Position numbers and translations under genes: made by a program. Positions 48,240 to 60,029 of a stretch of 64,000 bases of DNA are shown here, piece by piece. Numbering within the stretch: position 1 is the stretch's first letter; each line of letters starts with the position of its first letter. Where the stretch lies: positions 27,242,628 through 27,306,627 of the forward strand of contig NC_088305.1 in NCBI RefSeq assembly GCF_032854445.1, written 5' to 3'. The DNA is from Liolophura sinensis (Eukaryota > Mollusca > Polyplacophora > Chitonida > Chitonidae). The notes under the pieces were generated by a model. It did no database searches. It was not told the DNA's origin and was given only the letters and a program-made list of their open reading frames with translations.

Positions 48240-48712
48240 TGGCCTCGGACCCCCATTAATTTTCCATAAGCGACAATGTTAACGTCTAGCGCTGTAGCTC
48301 AGTCCCAAACATTCCGTGGCCAATAAGCTTTGGTGCATACCTGGCCCAGCCTGTAAGAAAGAAGCCATTAAAATCTTGACATAGGTTGACCGTCAAAATC
48401 TGGACCTTTCCATTCCGGCAGCTGGGAGGCGTGCCTAGCAACGCCAAGGGGACGTCACTCGCAGCCTCATCACTACCTCACACCTTGTGTCCTCTGTGTC
48501 CTCTCACCCAGAATTTCAAATTTTCATCAATAAAGCTCATACCTCCTCAAAGTTTAGACAGTTTCAAGCATTTTAATACCAAGCATGCACCTGTGCACCA
48601 AAAATGGACGCCTGGGAGCAAAAAAAGACTTTATACCCTAAAATTCACAGAACTACAATCGTCTCTACCGAAAAACGGAAGTTGTAATGGGGGTCTGTGT
48701 CCTTCTACTTTA
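48240..48712. repeat. Dispersed repeat J, copy 2
   Basis: The partner of 19015-19440 in the same orientation. A 118-codon frame (48386-48742) lies inside it but is broken in copy 1, so it is not supported as a gene. Confidence 0.85.
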
Positions 48713-48952
48713 CGACATCCTTTAGTGTTAAACTCATATTGAAGAATTTCAATAGGGGCATTAATTTGTACTTGCGAATGTAAATATTTTTACTCTTCAG
48801 GCTCATCTCCCTTTTACCTACAAGTTATTGTTCATCTTTTCATTATTAAAATCTATTTGCAGTTAGACTTTTGCTCCAGAAGATTAGATACGCATGTACA
48901 TTACATATATAGTACATGTATTTCTATACATAGATGTTGTGACTTTGGTGTT

Positions 48953-49042
48953 GGCCAATCAGTGTCCTGAGTACCATCCTTCGTACTCATGTATATTTAT
49001 GAGGTTAGACTATAAATACCGGGCAAATTCCCACTTTTAGTC
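48953..49042 (+). promoter_or_regulatory. Candidate CCAAT plus TATA core promoter
   Basis: GGCCAATCAG (48953-48962), then TATAAATA (49011-49018), then an initiator-like TTAGTC with its A at 49039, 28 bases from the TATA start. No credible coding frame follows within 400 bp; a non-coding first exon or a transposon promoter would fit. Confidence 0.35.
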
Positions 49043-49474
49043 CCAGATAATCTCGGATCACCGTCGTGTTAACATCTCAAGTTTCACCTAGTTAGCTTTC
49101 TAAGGCAGGTATTTTACATTTATATCAGCAGTTAAGTTCGACAGTTAGACAAGTTGTCAGCACTGAGGAGGGATTTCAACCTTAGAGCATAACAAGAGAC
49201 AGTGGACTGTTAGTTCCAAATTGTGACACAAGTGTTCCCAGGCTGTGGGACTGACTTTCCCAGACTGTTTGAATGATATTCCCAACCATGTTTGAGACAG
49301 TATATCTCAATAGTTTGTAACTGGGATTTTGTGGACCAAAAGTTTATAATTCCTAAGTACGTGCTGAAACATTTATACTGGGAGAAGTTGTCTATACGTA
49401 TAAGTGAAACTGAGCACCTGGAAGTATTATTTGCTGATAATTTCCCCACATATGGCTGACATATTGTGTATATA

Positions 49475-49677
49475 ACAGTAGGACATACCGGTATCATAAC
49501 AGAACTAGGATTAATACCTCCCTGATACACCTATCATATATATATATATATATAAGGTGCAGGTGCTATATACGGGCACATGACATCTGTACTTCAGTTG
49601 GTACAGGTAACTGTGTTAGGGGTGTATCAGGGAGGTATTAATCCTATTTCTGTTATGATACCGGTATGTCCTACTGT
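49475..49677. repeat. 57-bp near-perfect inverted repeat
   Basis: Arms 49475-49531 and 49621-49677 are complementary at 56 of 57 positions (left end ACAGTAGGACATACCGGTAT). The 89-bp loop holds a TA run. In addition, GTGCAGGTGCTATATACGGG and the following 14 bases occur identically at 49557-49590 in the loop and at 49676-49709, right after the right arm. So a direct and an inverted repeat interlock. Confidence 0.93.
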
Positions 49678-49912
49678 GCAGGTGCTATATACGGGCACAT
49701 GACATCTGTCATATATGTGACCCCCCACCACCAAACCAGTCGGAAGTCGCCAGCCTGTATCTGTTAAGCCAATTAGAAAGCCGTTTTCAAACCCTTTGTA
49801 TCTGCACAAAGCTATGTTTGCCCTAGCAACTGCATAACAGCCGATCAGTGATTGGTCCAATTCTTCTGCGCAAGCGTAGTGAATGTTATGCCTTCGCTTC
49901 CGTTTTTCAAGC

Positions 49913-50062
49913 ATGGAGGCTGAAATCGCGAAACTTCTGAATTTGAATGCCCAAGATTCGTCGAATTTGGAGGATTTACTCGCTGAATACGTCTCAGAAG
50001 ATGGAAAAGACGATGCAGACGGTGACGGCTCTGATTCCGATACCACAGAGGATGAATTTTGA
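49913..50062 (+). pseudogene. Short acidic N-terminal frame inside the TIR element
   Basis: ATG at 49913 opens 49 codons starting MEAEIAKLLNLN and ending in a run of D, S, T and E, with TGA at 50060-50062. I recall that DUF7869-type proteins of invertebrates often begin with a similar short helical plus acidic stretch, so this may be the original N-terminus cut off from its C-terminal half. That link is inference. Confidence 0.4.
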
Positions 50063-50305
50063 TCCAACCGAGACCACTTACGAGTCGGTAATGAAAAGCG
50101 AGGCCGCCGAAGACTGTTTTCGATCATGCGGATAGCATTGATCAAGCTGAGTGGGGAAAAGCCACACAATTCAGGTAAGACAATCAGGTCATAGACGCCA
50201 AACCCCTCAATGAGTGATTTATGACTGACTGACAGCCGAGAGAAAGAATTTCGCGCGCCACCTGAGGGGCAATCAAAATGTAAACAAAGATCAGTTGACC
50301 GTTTC

Positions 50306-51010
50306 GTGTTGTGGTATTTTGCGTGGAGAGTGGCTGTCGGTCTGCACAAATCTGTTTCGCTGAATTTTCTCATCGCCGGACACACCAAATTTGCACCAGA
50401 CTGGTGTTTTGGTCTCTTGAAGAGGGCCTTCAAGCGCAATCTTGTACCAGCACAAAGTGTATTAGAAACTGTGGTGAATGAGAGCTCATCTGTCAACATT
50501 GCGCAGGTCGTTGGGTATGAAGATGGCACCACTGTCGTTCCAGTCAGTGATTGGCAGGCCTTCTTCAAGAATTCCTGTAAACCATTACACGGAATAAAGA
50601 AGTATCAGCACTTCAGATTTGATGATGCTCATCCTGGCTCTGTGTTCGTAAAGGAACACTCAGAATCTGCGGAAACAGAGTTCAACATCCTCATGTCAGA
50701 TTCAAGCTTCCCACGGGGTGCACTGGATGTGTTAGCTCCACCTGGTCTTCCACTTCAGAGGCAACAATACTTATATAAATCTATCCGAGAGTATGTTGAT
50801 GAGCCTTTTAAAGACACAGTTTGCCCTAAACCAGATGTATTGTCAAATGTAGAACAGGATGAAACTGTGATTATCACTGAAACAAGGAAGGCCAGCGATG
50901 GACATGAACGTGTGAAACGTGGTCGTGGCAAAGGAAGTCAGCGTGGTCAGACGGGTGTTGGGCGTGGCCATAGCCGTGGGCGTGGTCAGGGGGAGAACAA
51001 TGGTGTATAA
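50306..51010 (+). pseudogene. C-terminal part of a DUF7869-type protein
   Basis: The frame is open from about 50225, with no ATG before the conserved part. It encodes LWYFAWRVAVGLHKS, then the family hallmark AGHTKFAPDWCFGLLKRAF, then a VNESSSVNIAQVVG and EDGTTVVPVSDWQAFF segment, YQHFRFDDAHPGSVFVKE, and a basic Gly/Arg tail (RGRGKG...RGHSRGRGQG). This is the end of a longer protein family seen in corals and molluscs (DUF7869, from memory). In those proteins this part follows an HADNCGGQ-type motif that I read as part of an RNase-H-like transposase fold. That motif is absent here. The antisense 313-codon frame over the same DNA is not supported. Confidence 0.75.
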
Positions 51011-51508
51011 ACTCTTCAAATTCAATTTGAATCTTCAGTACAGTTAAAAACACACCTTGTGTCACACTTGTTTGATATATACTTAAGATGAGTGGACTGT
51101 GTCACAGTCACGCCAAAACGGGCAAAATGACTGATAACGGTGAACAAGGGTATAAACTTTAAAGTAAAAGCAAAATATGTTCCTGTTAGAGTTTGTGTTC
51201 AGATTTTGGTGGAAATATAGGCATATGTATGATAAATATGTGTAGTAAATTTCATCTTGATAACTTTAGTACAACAATGCGTTGCTAAGGACTCAATTTA
51301 TGGCATTTTAATGGGTTTTTTCTCCAGTTTCTTATTTTTGCGAGCGCGTAAATTCAGGGTTTTAAATTCACAATTACATGGCCAGTTTTTATCCAATGCC
51401 AACATATCATATATTTTTGAAAAGCTCATTCAATGCTCTTTCAGAAAAATATAATATCTCATATTTGAAAAATTCACCCATGTGACTGGTTTGGTGCTGG
51501 AAGGTCAC

Positions 51509-51510
<2 letters not shown>

Positions 51511-51596
<86 letters not shown>
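51511..51596. repeat. (TA)n microsatellite
   Basis: About 40 TA repeats immediately after the right end of the TIR element. Confidence 0.97.
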
Positions 51597-51600
<4 letters not shown>

Positions 51601-52156
51601 AACCTTGAAATCGGACTTTTCTTTAGGGATAGCTAGTGGTTTTCCCGAACATACTACTGCATGACAGGGACTGACCGAAGCTGACATTCAAAAGAATCCA
51701 TAGGAGCGGACGTCCCCAGAAGTATACAGATATTGTTTCAGAGTTCGACACTGGGTATTTCACCCTACCAAAATTCATCCTGATGGGGTATCACAAAAAA
51801 ATAGTTGTAAACGGTGTTACTTTGAACTGGGATATCTATATCGTTAAGAATATCTCATAGGTGTAAATTAAAAGGTACAGTGGTCCTGTCATATTCACAT
51901 AGGTATCATGTTTGTGATTTTTGAAATGAAGTAGTTCATAGCACTGAATATACTGACTAAACTTTTGTAGCTGGCGGCAAATAATCAATTTTGAATGATC
52001 ATTACTACCAGAAACTTCCAAAATTATTGATACGGTCAGTGCCCTGGTGGGATATTACACTGTCTTACAGGACAATTACGCAGTGTTTGAAAATGTGTAA
52101 GTGTTGGAACAAAACGAGTCAAGTACAAATTTGAAAGTTTGTATCAAATATCGCAA
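51597..52156. other. No supported gene
   Basis: AT-rich and unique-looking. No motif noticed. Confidence 0.5.
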
Positions 52157-53869
52157 ATACCATTACCCTTATAAGGTGTACTAAAGGTATACTTGAGGTA
52201 CATCTGAGGTGTACCATTGGGGTGTAGCATACCTGAACTGAGGTGTGTCTAAATTATACTTGAGGTGTATCTGATGTGCATTGAAGGTGTATCTGAGGAA
52301 GCGGTACTGGCAATTATGCAAATTAGTACCTCAGTGGGGGTGTACCCTGTAAATATTATTTAAAAAATATGATATGTGAGGTGTATCTGAGGTACAACTG
52401 AGGTATAGCTGAGGTACATTCTTATAGGCAAGGTGGACGTACACTGTTTTCACTTTTATTTCGATAGAAAACAAGTTGAAAACATTTAGATGTTAGCTGT
52501 ATAAATTATAGGTAAGCTGAAGTAAGTGCTGTTCTTTGTTTACAGTATCTGTAAATCTCAGCTGACTTACAACGGCAACAGTGATATACATTTACATGAA
52601 TCTTTCTACCTGGTTAATTAAAATTTAGTGCTACTCCTTTTTTATGCCTTTTGGAACTGTTCGTTTGCACAAACATGTTACAAATTCTGTCTCAGAAAGC
52701 ATCAATCAGGCCATAACTGGGATGTTTTCCCACAGCCTGAAATATATATGCACCTTGTTCAGGGTAGCCATCTTGGAATAATCAGGGGCAAATATATCCC
52801 TGATCTGTGATTGGTCAATATTTGCACATTGAATAGCAAGTCATTATAGGTGAGACAAAGGCTTATATTTATTATACTCTCAAGGTAAACATTTTTCTTT
52901 TGCACAAAAATATTTGTAATTTTGTTCTCACCATTTTGTGTGAAGTACAATGTAAATTTGATGTCTTGTTAAGTGGCTGAGATGTACCAGAGGAACATTA
53001 TAATCATTATAATCAAAACATAGTCAAAAACTCTTGAAGTTTCTAAGGTTTTCCTGAGTTACATCATTTACTTTTTTAACTTTCAAAGTTTCTAAGGTGT
53101 CCCTGAGGTACATCTTTTAAATGTTGATTTTTTTTTTCAAGTTGTTGAGGTGTATTTGAGGCATATTATCTCGTATTCAAGAACTGCTCAAAAACTCTCA
53201 AAGTTTTTAAGGTGTACCTGAGATACATCATTCATGTTCTTTAACGTTCAAAGTTTCTAAAGCCGTACCTGAGGTACATCTCTAACATGTCTCAGTGTTG
53301 ATTTTTTAAAGTTCCTGAAATAATAGACATATGGCTGGAGTGTACTACAGGACATCTCAGATAACATAGACGGGGTGTACACTTTATCTTTATCACACTA
53401 AGATGTACATGAGGCCGTCCACCCAGTATACACGTCATCTATACCTCACACTGAGGTGTACACCTCATTTCTGTAAGGATACCGACATCAGTCAAAGATA
53501 CCCTTAATATGGGTAAGAGTGAAAACAAGCCTTTTTAATTATTTATATAAAGGTAAATGTCAGGATTTCCTTCACTGTTAAGTGAAATCTCACTGGCTCA
53601 GTTAGGTATCACTTTTGTTATTGCACACCCAGGCGCCATGACGTCAAAAAGAAAACATTTGTTTATAACGTTCCAATCCAAGCTTAGCGGAATGACGACA
53701 TAGTCAGTCAACTTTAATACTCCTATGTCAACCAGCAAGACACGATGTCATGTGCGACGTCACACCATATACACAAATCTGTGAAAATCTACAACTAAAA
53801 TATTGTTTAAACTTGATCAAATCTAAAAAAAATCATGATATTTTCAAAATATTAATAATAATAAACAAT

Positions 53870-54014
53870 ATTGCATAGTGAAGGTTTAATATTATAAATA
53901 TTTTTCTCCTGAGGGGTGGAAACGATAACACATTCGATGCTTCGCGTCTTGTGGATTATCATTTTCACCTCTCACTGGAAACATATTTATGATATTCAAC
54001 CTTCACTGTGCAAT
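53870..54014. mobile_element. Hairpin MITE near the centre of the foldback region
   Basis: Left arm 53870-53931 (ATTGCATAGTGAAGGTTTAA) and right arm 53954-54014 (its near-complement) pair over about 61 bp around a 22-bp loop (ATTCGATGCTTCGCGTCTTG). Non-coding. Confidence 0.8.
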
Positions 54015-54825
54015 TATCGTCTATTTATCCTTAACTTAACTACCATATCTCACTTGTAAATTTCATCCTGAAGGAGTAATCAACAGCTAGCACCCTTATG
54101 GACTTGAGGTGTAAACCTCAGTGTGAGGTATAGATGAGAAGTACCCAAGTATACCTCAACGATAAATATACATACACCTCAGATATACCTTTTGAACTTA
54201 GAACACTTTTTGAATGTAAGATAATTTACCTCCAGAGACACCTCAGCAAATGGATATATGTGAGGTACACCTAGAGACTTGAAAAGTCTGCAACATTACA
54301 AATGTTTGTGCATGAACAAAAAAAAAATGTTTACTAAAATATATACAAGCCTTTGCCTTACCCTTTCTGATTTTCCCAACAAACCCAAGATGCTTCCTGG
54401 CACAGAATTTGTTTCATGTGTGGACACATGAAAAGTTCTAAACTGCATCCAAAAAGGAGTAGCACTAAATTTGATCAAGCAGCTAGAAAGCCTCGTGTAA
54501 ATGTTTATCACTGTTGTTGTGGTAAAGCAGCTAAGAGTTTACAGATAGGCTTACTATAAACAAGAACTGCACTTACAACTTGTAATTAGATTTATAAATT
54601 TATAAAGCCACTCTACAAGTGTTTTGTATTCTATCAAAATAAAAATGAAAACGCTGTGTTAATGTGAGTTACACTCGGGTACATCTTCCTTGCCTATCAG
54701 CGTATATCTCAGCTATAAACTAGGCACAGCGCAGATATTTAGTTTTTACCTGCTTGTTCCAGGGTACTGCTCCACTGCGGTGTACTTTGGGTGTGCTTTA
54801 GGCATTACTTTGTATAATAGGCAGA

Positions 54826-55040
54826 ACCTCAGACACACCTTCAGTATACCCCACAAACACTCAGACACACCTTCAGTATACCCCACAAACACCTCAGACA
54901 CACCTTCAGTATACCCACAAACACCTCAGGACACACCTTCAGTATACCCCACAAACACCTCAGACACACCTTCAGTATACCCCACAAACACCTCAGACAC
55001 ACCTTCAGTATACCCCACAAACACCTCAGACACACCTCAG
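54826..55040. repeat. 33-bp minisatellite, 6 copies
   Basis: The unit CAGACACACCTTCAGTATAC plus CCCACAAACACCT is 33 bp. It is a local expansion of the leftward-facing foldback unit. Confidence 0.93.
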
Positions 55041-55589
55041 ATCATATATGTTACACTTCAATAATACACTTCTGATGTACCTCAAGTATTTATACCTCCA
55101 GCATACCTTATGAGAATGAGGGTATATATGCAGTGGGTCTTTGGGAATAGCCAGAGGCTGTCTTATCAGTCAAGAAGAGATATCCATCAAAAGATCAACC
55201 CCTTGAAAATTATGCATATACACAGTTAATCAAAGTAATCTATAAAATAGTTAATATATTGTATTCTTAGCACACAATGTCTAGAATTCATTAGGTTAAG
55301 TGATTCACTGCGTGCGCACCTAGGCTTGGTCTAATTCATATTACATTAATTTTTTTCATGCAGTATGCTATTTCTTCAGAGTTTTTTGCTTAACAATCAA
55401 CATATGAATGATAACGGGCTTTAAAGTTTCTACACCAACGACGTGTAAAAGGGTCCCAAAGATGACCATCAAAACATCACAGGATTGGCCATACCAAGCT
55501 CTGTCTAAAGACCAAAATCAGGGATCACAACTGAGCACAACGCTGGCTTTCAGGGTAGTCATGTTTTCACAAAACACAGTCCCTAGGCA

Positions 55590-58420
55590 TACGATTACAG
55601 AGATGTCTCACTATAAAAGGTCCCAGGTGCACGCGCAGGACTCTAATGCGCCCCGCGAAAGAAACCTACTCTTTAAACCACGCAAAATACACATTTAAAT
55701 TGGCAGTTAAATTCTGACAGTGAAAAATGATATTTTGATGGAAGACTGGTTTACCAGAATCCTAAATAGATCTGGGATACAGTGGAAAAAAAACAAACCA
55801 AAAACGAATGACATTTCAGGCATGTTGTGTCCTTTCTATCCTTACAGCGCGCCCTGATGTAAGAGGTAGCTAGTTTAGTATCGTGTAATTACTTGTGAAT
55901 GCTATAAGCTGACAATGAGTTCCCCGTTAAAGCGACACTCTCAGTGCAACCTGTGACCTTCAGTTACTCCGGGCACTCCTCTAATCAACACAGACAAACA
56001 ATTTGGTACGACCTTGAGCCCCAACCAAAATAAATAAATGAATGGCTCAAAATATAAGACTGACCTACCTACACCACGTAAAAGTAATACTAGCAAAGGT
56101 AAACCAGTCAGCACCCCTGCGCCAATATACACATTTCTCAATAAAACTTAACTTTACAGGTAAAGTACATAGAGTCCTTCGGCTAATATAGTGTAAATTA
56201 TCAGTTTCTGGTTTACCAAGCGAAAGAGAAATAAACTGGAAGTGTATGTTAGCAGTAGAAAAGAAATTCCTGTTCGTGTAAATGTCGATAATACGTTTAT
56301 CGATAAGGATAAATATTTATTGATATCGATGAATATTTATCGATATCAGTAATTCTTTTATCGATATCAATAAATGAATTAGTGATATCGAAAATTCTCG
56401 ATTAAATGTTAATTTGGCCCTGCGTAATGCAAATGTGTTACACGTGCCTTAAAACATGAAGGTCAGAATTCACAACTTGTCCCCTTGAAGCGGGCCCACC
56501 AATACCTGACCTATCTTCTAAGCTCACCAAACAATAAAGAATGCCAAGAGCTTTCTGAAAACTTCCGAGTAATGAGAATGACTGTGCGTCTAGCAAAAAG
56601 ACGTAGTTTCGAGTGAAGTGAAGTGTTAATGACACGGCGAGAGTAGTAAAAACGCTAAGTAACACCGTTTCTTTTCTTTTGTTTCTGCCACAATGTCGTT
56701 GATGGTCAGAGTTTACACAGGGTTAAATTACACCAAAATATATTTCAAATGGGTGTATGTGTCATAACAGACATTCACAAACAAGCTGTTAACCCAAATG
56801 GACGTTGCGGCTCAATTCCCAAAACACCAGACTAAAAAATCAAAGTATATAAAGTAGGAAATTACGACGAAATCCTATAAAAAGAAGTAACCAACTGATT
56901 TCAATGGCACTGAAAAGAAAGAAAGAATTTTTATGCGAGTAAATGAAGTCCGTATCAAAATCGTGTACCATGTTATAATAAAGTTGTCGAAATCAAAAAT
57001 ATGTATATGCATTTTGATTGCAACTGTTCATATAGCGCTCCATAAAAACTGACAGAGAAATAGCTTGTATTTGTTAGTTTCTTGCATCTTACCTAAACAG
57101 AGTCTTAAACAGAACCCCTTGAGCCTGCACTGGCCTGAACGTCATTGTATTTGAGAAGATACTGCTCTCTTCATTTACACCGGTAACATTTATGGATACC
57201 AAAATTGACAGAAGTCGGTTTTAAACGTTACCTTCCATTTTAGTTTTTAAGAACATATGGTGGGAGGGGTGGGAGAATGGGGGCGTTTAACACTAAAATA
57301 ATAGACGGGTTTGAAAATTTACTTTGACTGTACTTTTCATGGAAATATGAGCTAGGGTGTCCTGATTAACACTCAAAGCCACGTCTCCAAACAAATACGT
57401 CTTTTGCCTTCTTCTTTTCTATCTGCTTTTAAGCAAGGTGTTCCTGTTGTTATGAAAATCATTGATGTTATTGAAAAATTGATCCGATGATACATCAATC
57501 ATTGCAAAATCGCCCCGAGCAATAGCGCTCGACATGTAATGTCATTTAGCTTGAACACAATGGGACCCTTCATTGAATTTATAACGACAAACCGATACAT
57601 CAAATCGACACAGGTTTTCTGTCGATACGCAGATAAACTACAAAACAGAAACACGCCACAGCATAAAGTCTTTTTAGCGCGATTCCTGTTTACCGTTACT
57701 TTTCTTTGAAACACCAAATGTAGCCTTGTCAACAACGATAGAGCGTATAATTCATCAACATTATGAGCAACTGATTACTTTAGCTTTGTATTTGTACCGT
57801 AAAGAGAGTGTCCTATTCGATGTTTTCACGAAATGGTGCTTTTTTGGAGCAGCACATACCATGCAAATATAATCTAGTTTAATTTAAGCAAACATATGGT
57901 ACAGTTTCCTGTAGATTTATTCAAGAACCCTGAATAAAGCTCCTGATGTTCGATTTCCTGGAAAAAAATTTAGTCCAATTTTTTAGAGGAGATTTCTCCA
58001 AGAAAAATGGATAACAATTGTAAGGAAGAGTTGCCACTAGCACGTGCTGATTCACTGACAAACTGTGGAAATGAAATAACCTTGGGATAATGTAACATCC
58101 ATTCTTGCGTGACCGTACTAATACGGTAATTGTTCCAAAAAAAAAAAGGCCTGTATGTTACTTGAATCGTGCCGGGTTTTGTGAAAGTGAAGAAACAGGA
58201 AAAAGCGAAAAGTTGAACAGTTTGAAAAGTCTACGCACATGATTTGGTGCTGCATTTGGTGTATCCCTGAAATATCACTGTAAGCTAAATTATTTATGAC
58301 AGACAAAGTCATTTTTAGAAACAGACTTTTCTTTTTGTGCTCATTTCGATGACTGTTTTTTTATGAGTTTTTAATGAATTGTTTAATGTAAATTGTTTAA
58401 TGTAAAGCATATATGATCAT
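55590..58420 (+). repeat. Modular repeat, longest copy (I, G, R, E)
   Basis: In order: I (AGATGTCTCACTATAAAAGG, AAATGATATTTTGATGGAAG), G (GTACCATGTTATAATAAAGT, TTTTGATTGCAACTGTTCA at 56820-57060), R (TATTTGTTAGTTTCTTGC, ACCGTTACTTTTCTTTG) and E (GAGATTTCTCCAAGAAAAAT, GCGTGACCGTACTAATACGG). It shares I and G with 60030-60960, I and R with 39600-40620, and E with 10100-10260. The longest frame inside (about 78 codons) is not shared. Confidence 0.72.
56284..56402. repeat. ATCGATATC palindrome-rich cluster
   Basis: GATATCGATGAATATTTATC, ATCGATATCAGTAATTC and ATCGATATCAATAAATG repeat in alternating orientation. It can form several small hairpins. Only this copy of the modular repeat carries it. 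Confidence 0.7.
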
Positions 58421-60029
58421 TTCTAAAATGATCATCTTTTTGATGATCGGTTTGCCATGTTCCCAGCTTAGCTTCCACATTAGCCGCTTTGAATCCATAC
58501 ATTCACGAACCTGGAACTCGGTTCTGTCGACGGCGCTGTTCCAACGCTGTAAGCCACAAAAAGAGGTGTCCCGTGATCTTAAAGTTATTCTGAATTCATC
58601 TCACCTTATTATGCGGGAATTTGAAAGACCACAACATCACAAATAACACATATGTAACCGACGCTTGCACTCGGATGCATCAGAACTTCGCCAACTTCGT
58701 GACTTCGTTGCTACGGTGTACTCTGCTGGTCTTTCCAAAATTAGGGCAATCTCCTTTTTTCACAATAATTGATTGTAGTTCCTTTCTGTATATTATTAAT
58801 ACACAAAATAAAGTCAACACTCTCAATCAATTTGTTAATCACCCATTGCATGCTGTACATCTCATTGGTTTCAGTTAAAGCATTCCACGAATTTATCTTT
58901 TTCCGGACTATGCTGAATGATGCCGACGCGAAGGGGCAGATCTGTATTTCTAAAAGCTAAGCTGGGGGGAATTGAAACAGATCTCAGATCTTACCAAGAG
59001 TGCATATGTTTGGGGTTTTACGTCGCACGTGACACTTTTTCAATCGTATGAGGACAGAGTTCCATTTCTGAAGTTTCGTTAGTTTTGTGTACACATACTG
59101 TGTCTTCATGTGGCAAGGAGAGTCCATGCCTCCAAAGCACTGCGGCCACTGAAGTATCATGCCGAAAGCACTAGGCATGGCACCCCATTCAGTCACTTAA
59201 TACTGACATCGGGCGAACTATGCAGTCCTGATTTCTGGTCTTAAAATCTCCTTGCTGAGCGCCAGCCGATGTATAAGTAATTACCATTTTAAAGCTTTTG
59301 GTATGACACGACCCTGGTTTGATCCTTGAAACGCTTGACTTTGAGTTCGATGCTTTAATCATTAGGCCAATGAAGTGGTCACTTTCATGTCTGAGTTTGT
59401 TTAACTCTTTCCAAAGAAAAGTACTGCAGGCTTACTGGAAACCCATATGTAACCTTCATCACTACGTTACAAAAGACTTATGGTTTCATAAACGACTGAG
59501 TATTGTAGGGGAAGTTGTCACTAGCCCAGATAACAAAAAGATCTACCAATCTCAAAACTGACAACTGTCGGATTGGAACCTTTGATCTAGATTTTAACAT
59601 AAGAGTCTTTACTTTACGTCTTACATACCGAGCGATGTTGTAAAGGGCATATACTACACTCCGTACAACGTAGCTTGCAAGAACTATAATAAAAGATGAA
59701 AGGCATCGACCATGGTAAACGTTCCCCGGCGTTAGCCCCAGTGCAGTATGCAGTATGCTAATAACGCACCGCGTCGAATGACATTCAGAGCGGACCGTAT
59801 GGTGTCCGTGATTCGCCTAATGAAGGCAATCGTATACATCAAACATTTTTCCAGGTTTTAAATCAACGCCAAAGAACAAAAATACAACAAGAAAACATTT
59901 TTTTTATTATTATTGCAACCAATTAGTTAGATGTTTCAACTTTTTTGAATTGAAATGCATAAGAATATTGACCGAGTTGGGTAACACTGAGCTATTCATA
60001 TCTGACGTTTAAGACCACATGAAAATGGT
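58421..60029. other. No supported gene
   Basis: Short open frames only (up to 85 codons), none recognised and none with splice or codon-bias support. Confidence 0.5.

Larger units (their letters stand above)
49716..51509 (+). mobile_element. TIR transposon with a DUF7869-type gene (internally deleted)
   Basis: Termini 49716-49741 and 51484-51509 are inverted repeats matching at 23 of 26, starting TGTGACC and ending CACCAAACCAGTC. TATA flanks both ends, so the target duplication may be TATA or TA, though the AT-rich context makes this ambiguous. Inside are a short acidic frame at the left and the C-terminal part of a DUF7869-like protein at the right. The middle of the usual protein is missing, so this looks like a shortened, non-autonomous copy of 1.8 kb. 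The superfamily is not assigned. Confidence 0.7.
52157..55125. mobile_element. Foldback-like element of opposed TGAGGTGTA units
   Basis: From 52157 to about 53470, degenerate units such as TGAGGTGTATCTGAGGTAC face right; from about 54105 to 55125 the complement (GTACCTCAGATACACCT type) faces left. The outer ends match as an inverted repeat: ATACCATTACCCTTATAAGGT at the left, the complement of ACCTTATGAGAATGAGGGTAT at the right, continuing through ACTTGAGGTACATC. Inner points also match: TCATCTATACCTCACACTGA at about 53429 is the complement of 54124-54145. The arms therefore pair over more than 1 kb around a centre near 53.65-53.8 kb. No coding frame. Confidence 0.65.

Noticed and set aside
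48386-48742. 118-codon frame
   Set aside because: Lies in repeat J and is not open in the other copy.
49475-49677. Transcription terminator
   Set aside because: A 57-bp-arm, 89-bp-loop palindrome is far beyond terminator size and eukaryotic genes do not use such hairpins; it is a repeat structure.
49627-50568. 313-codon frame on the minus strand
   Set aside because: It is antisense to the recognisable DUF7869-type frame, overlaps the terminal repeat and part of the hairpin arm, and has no recognisable domain.
54690-55064. 124-codon frame with repeated SVYPTNTSDTP
   Set aside because: Encoded by the 33-bp minisatellite; the repeat-generated peptide has no upstream or downstream coding support.
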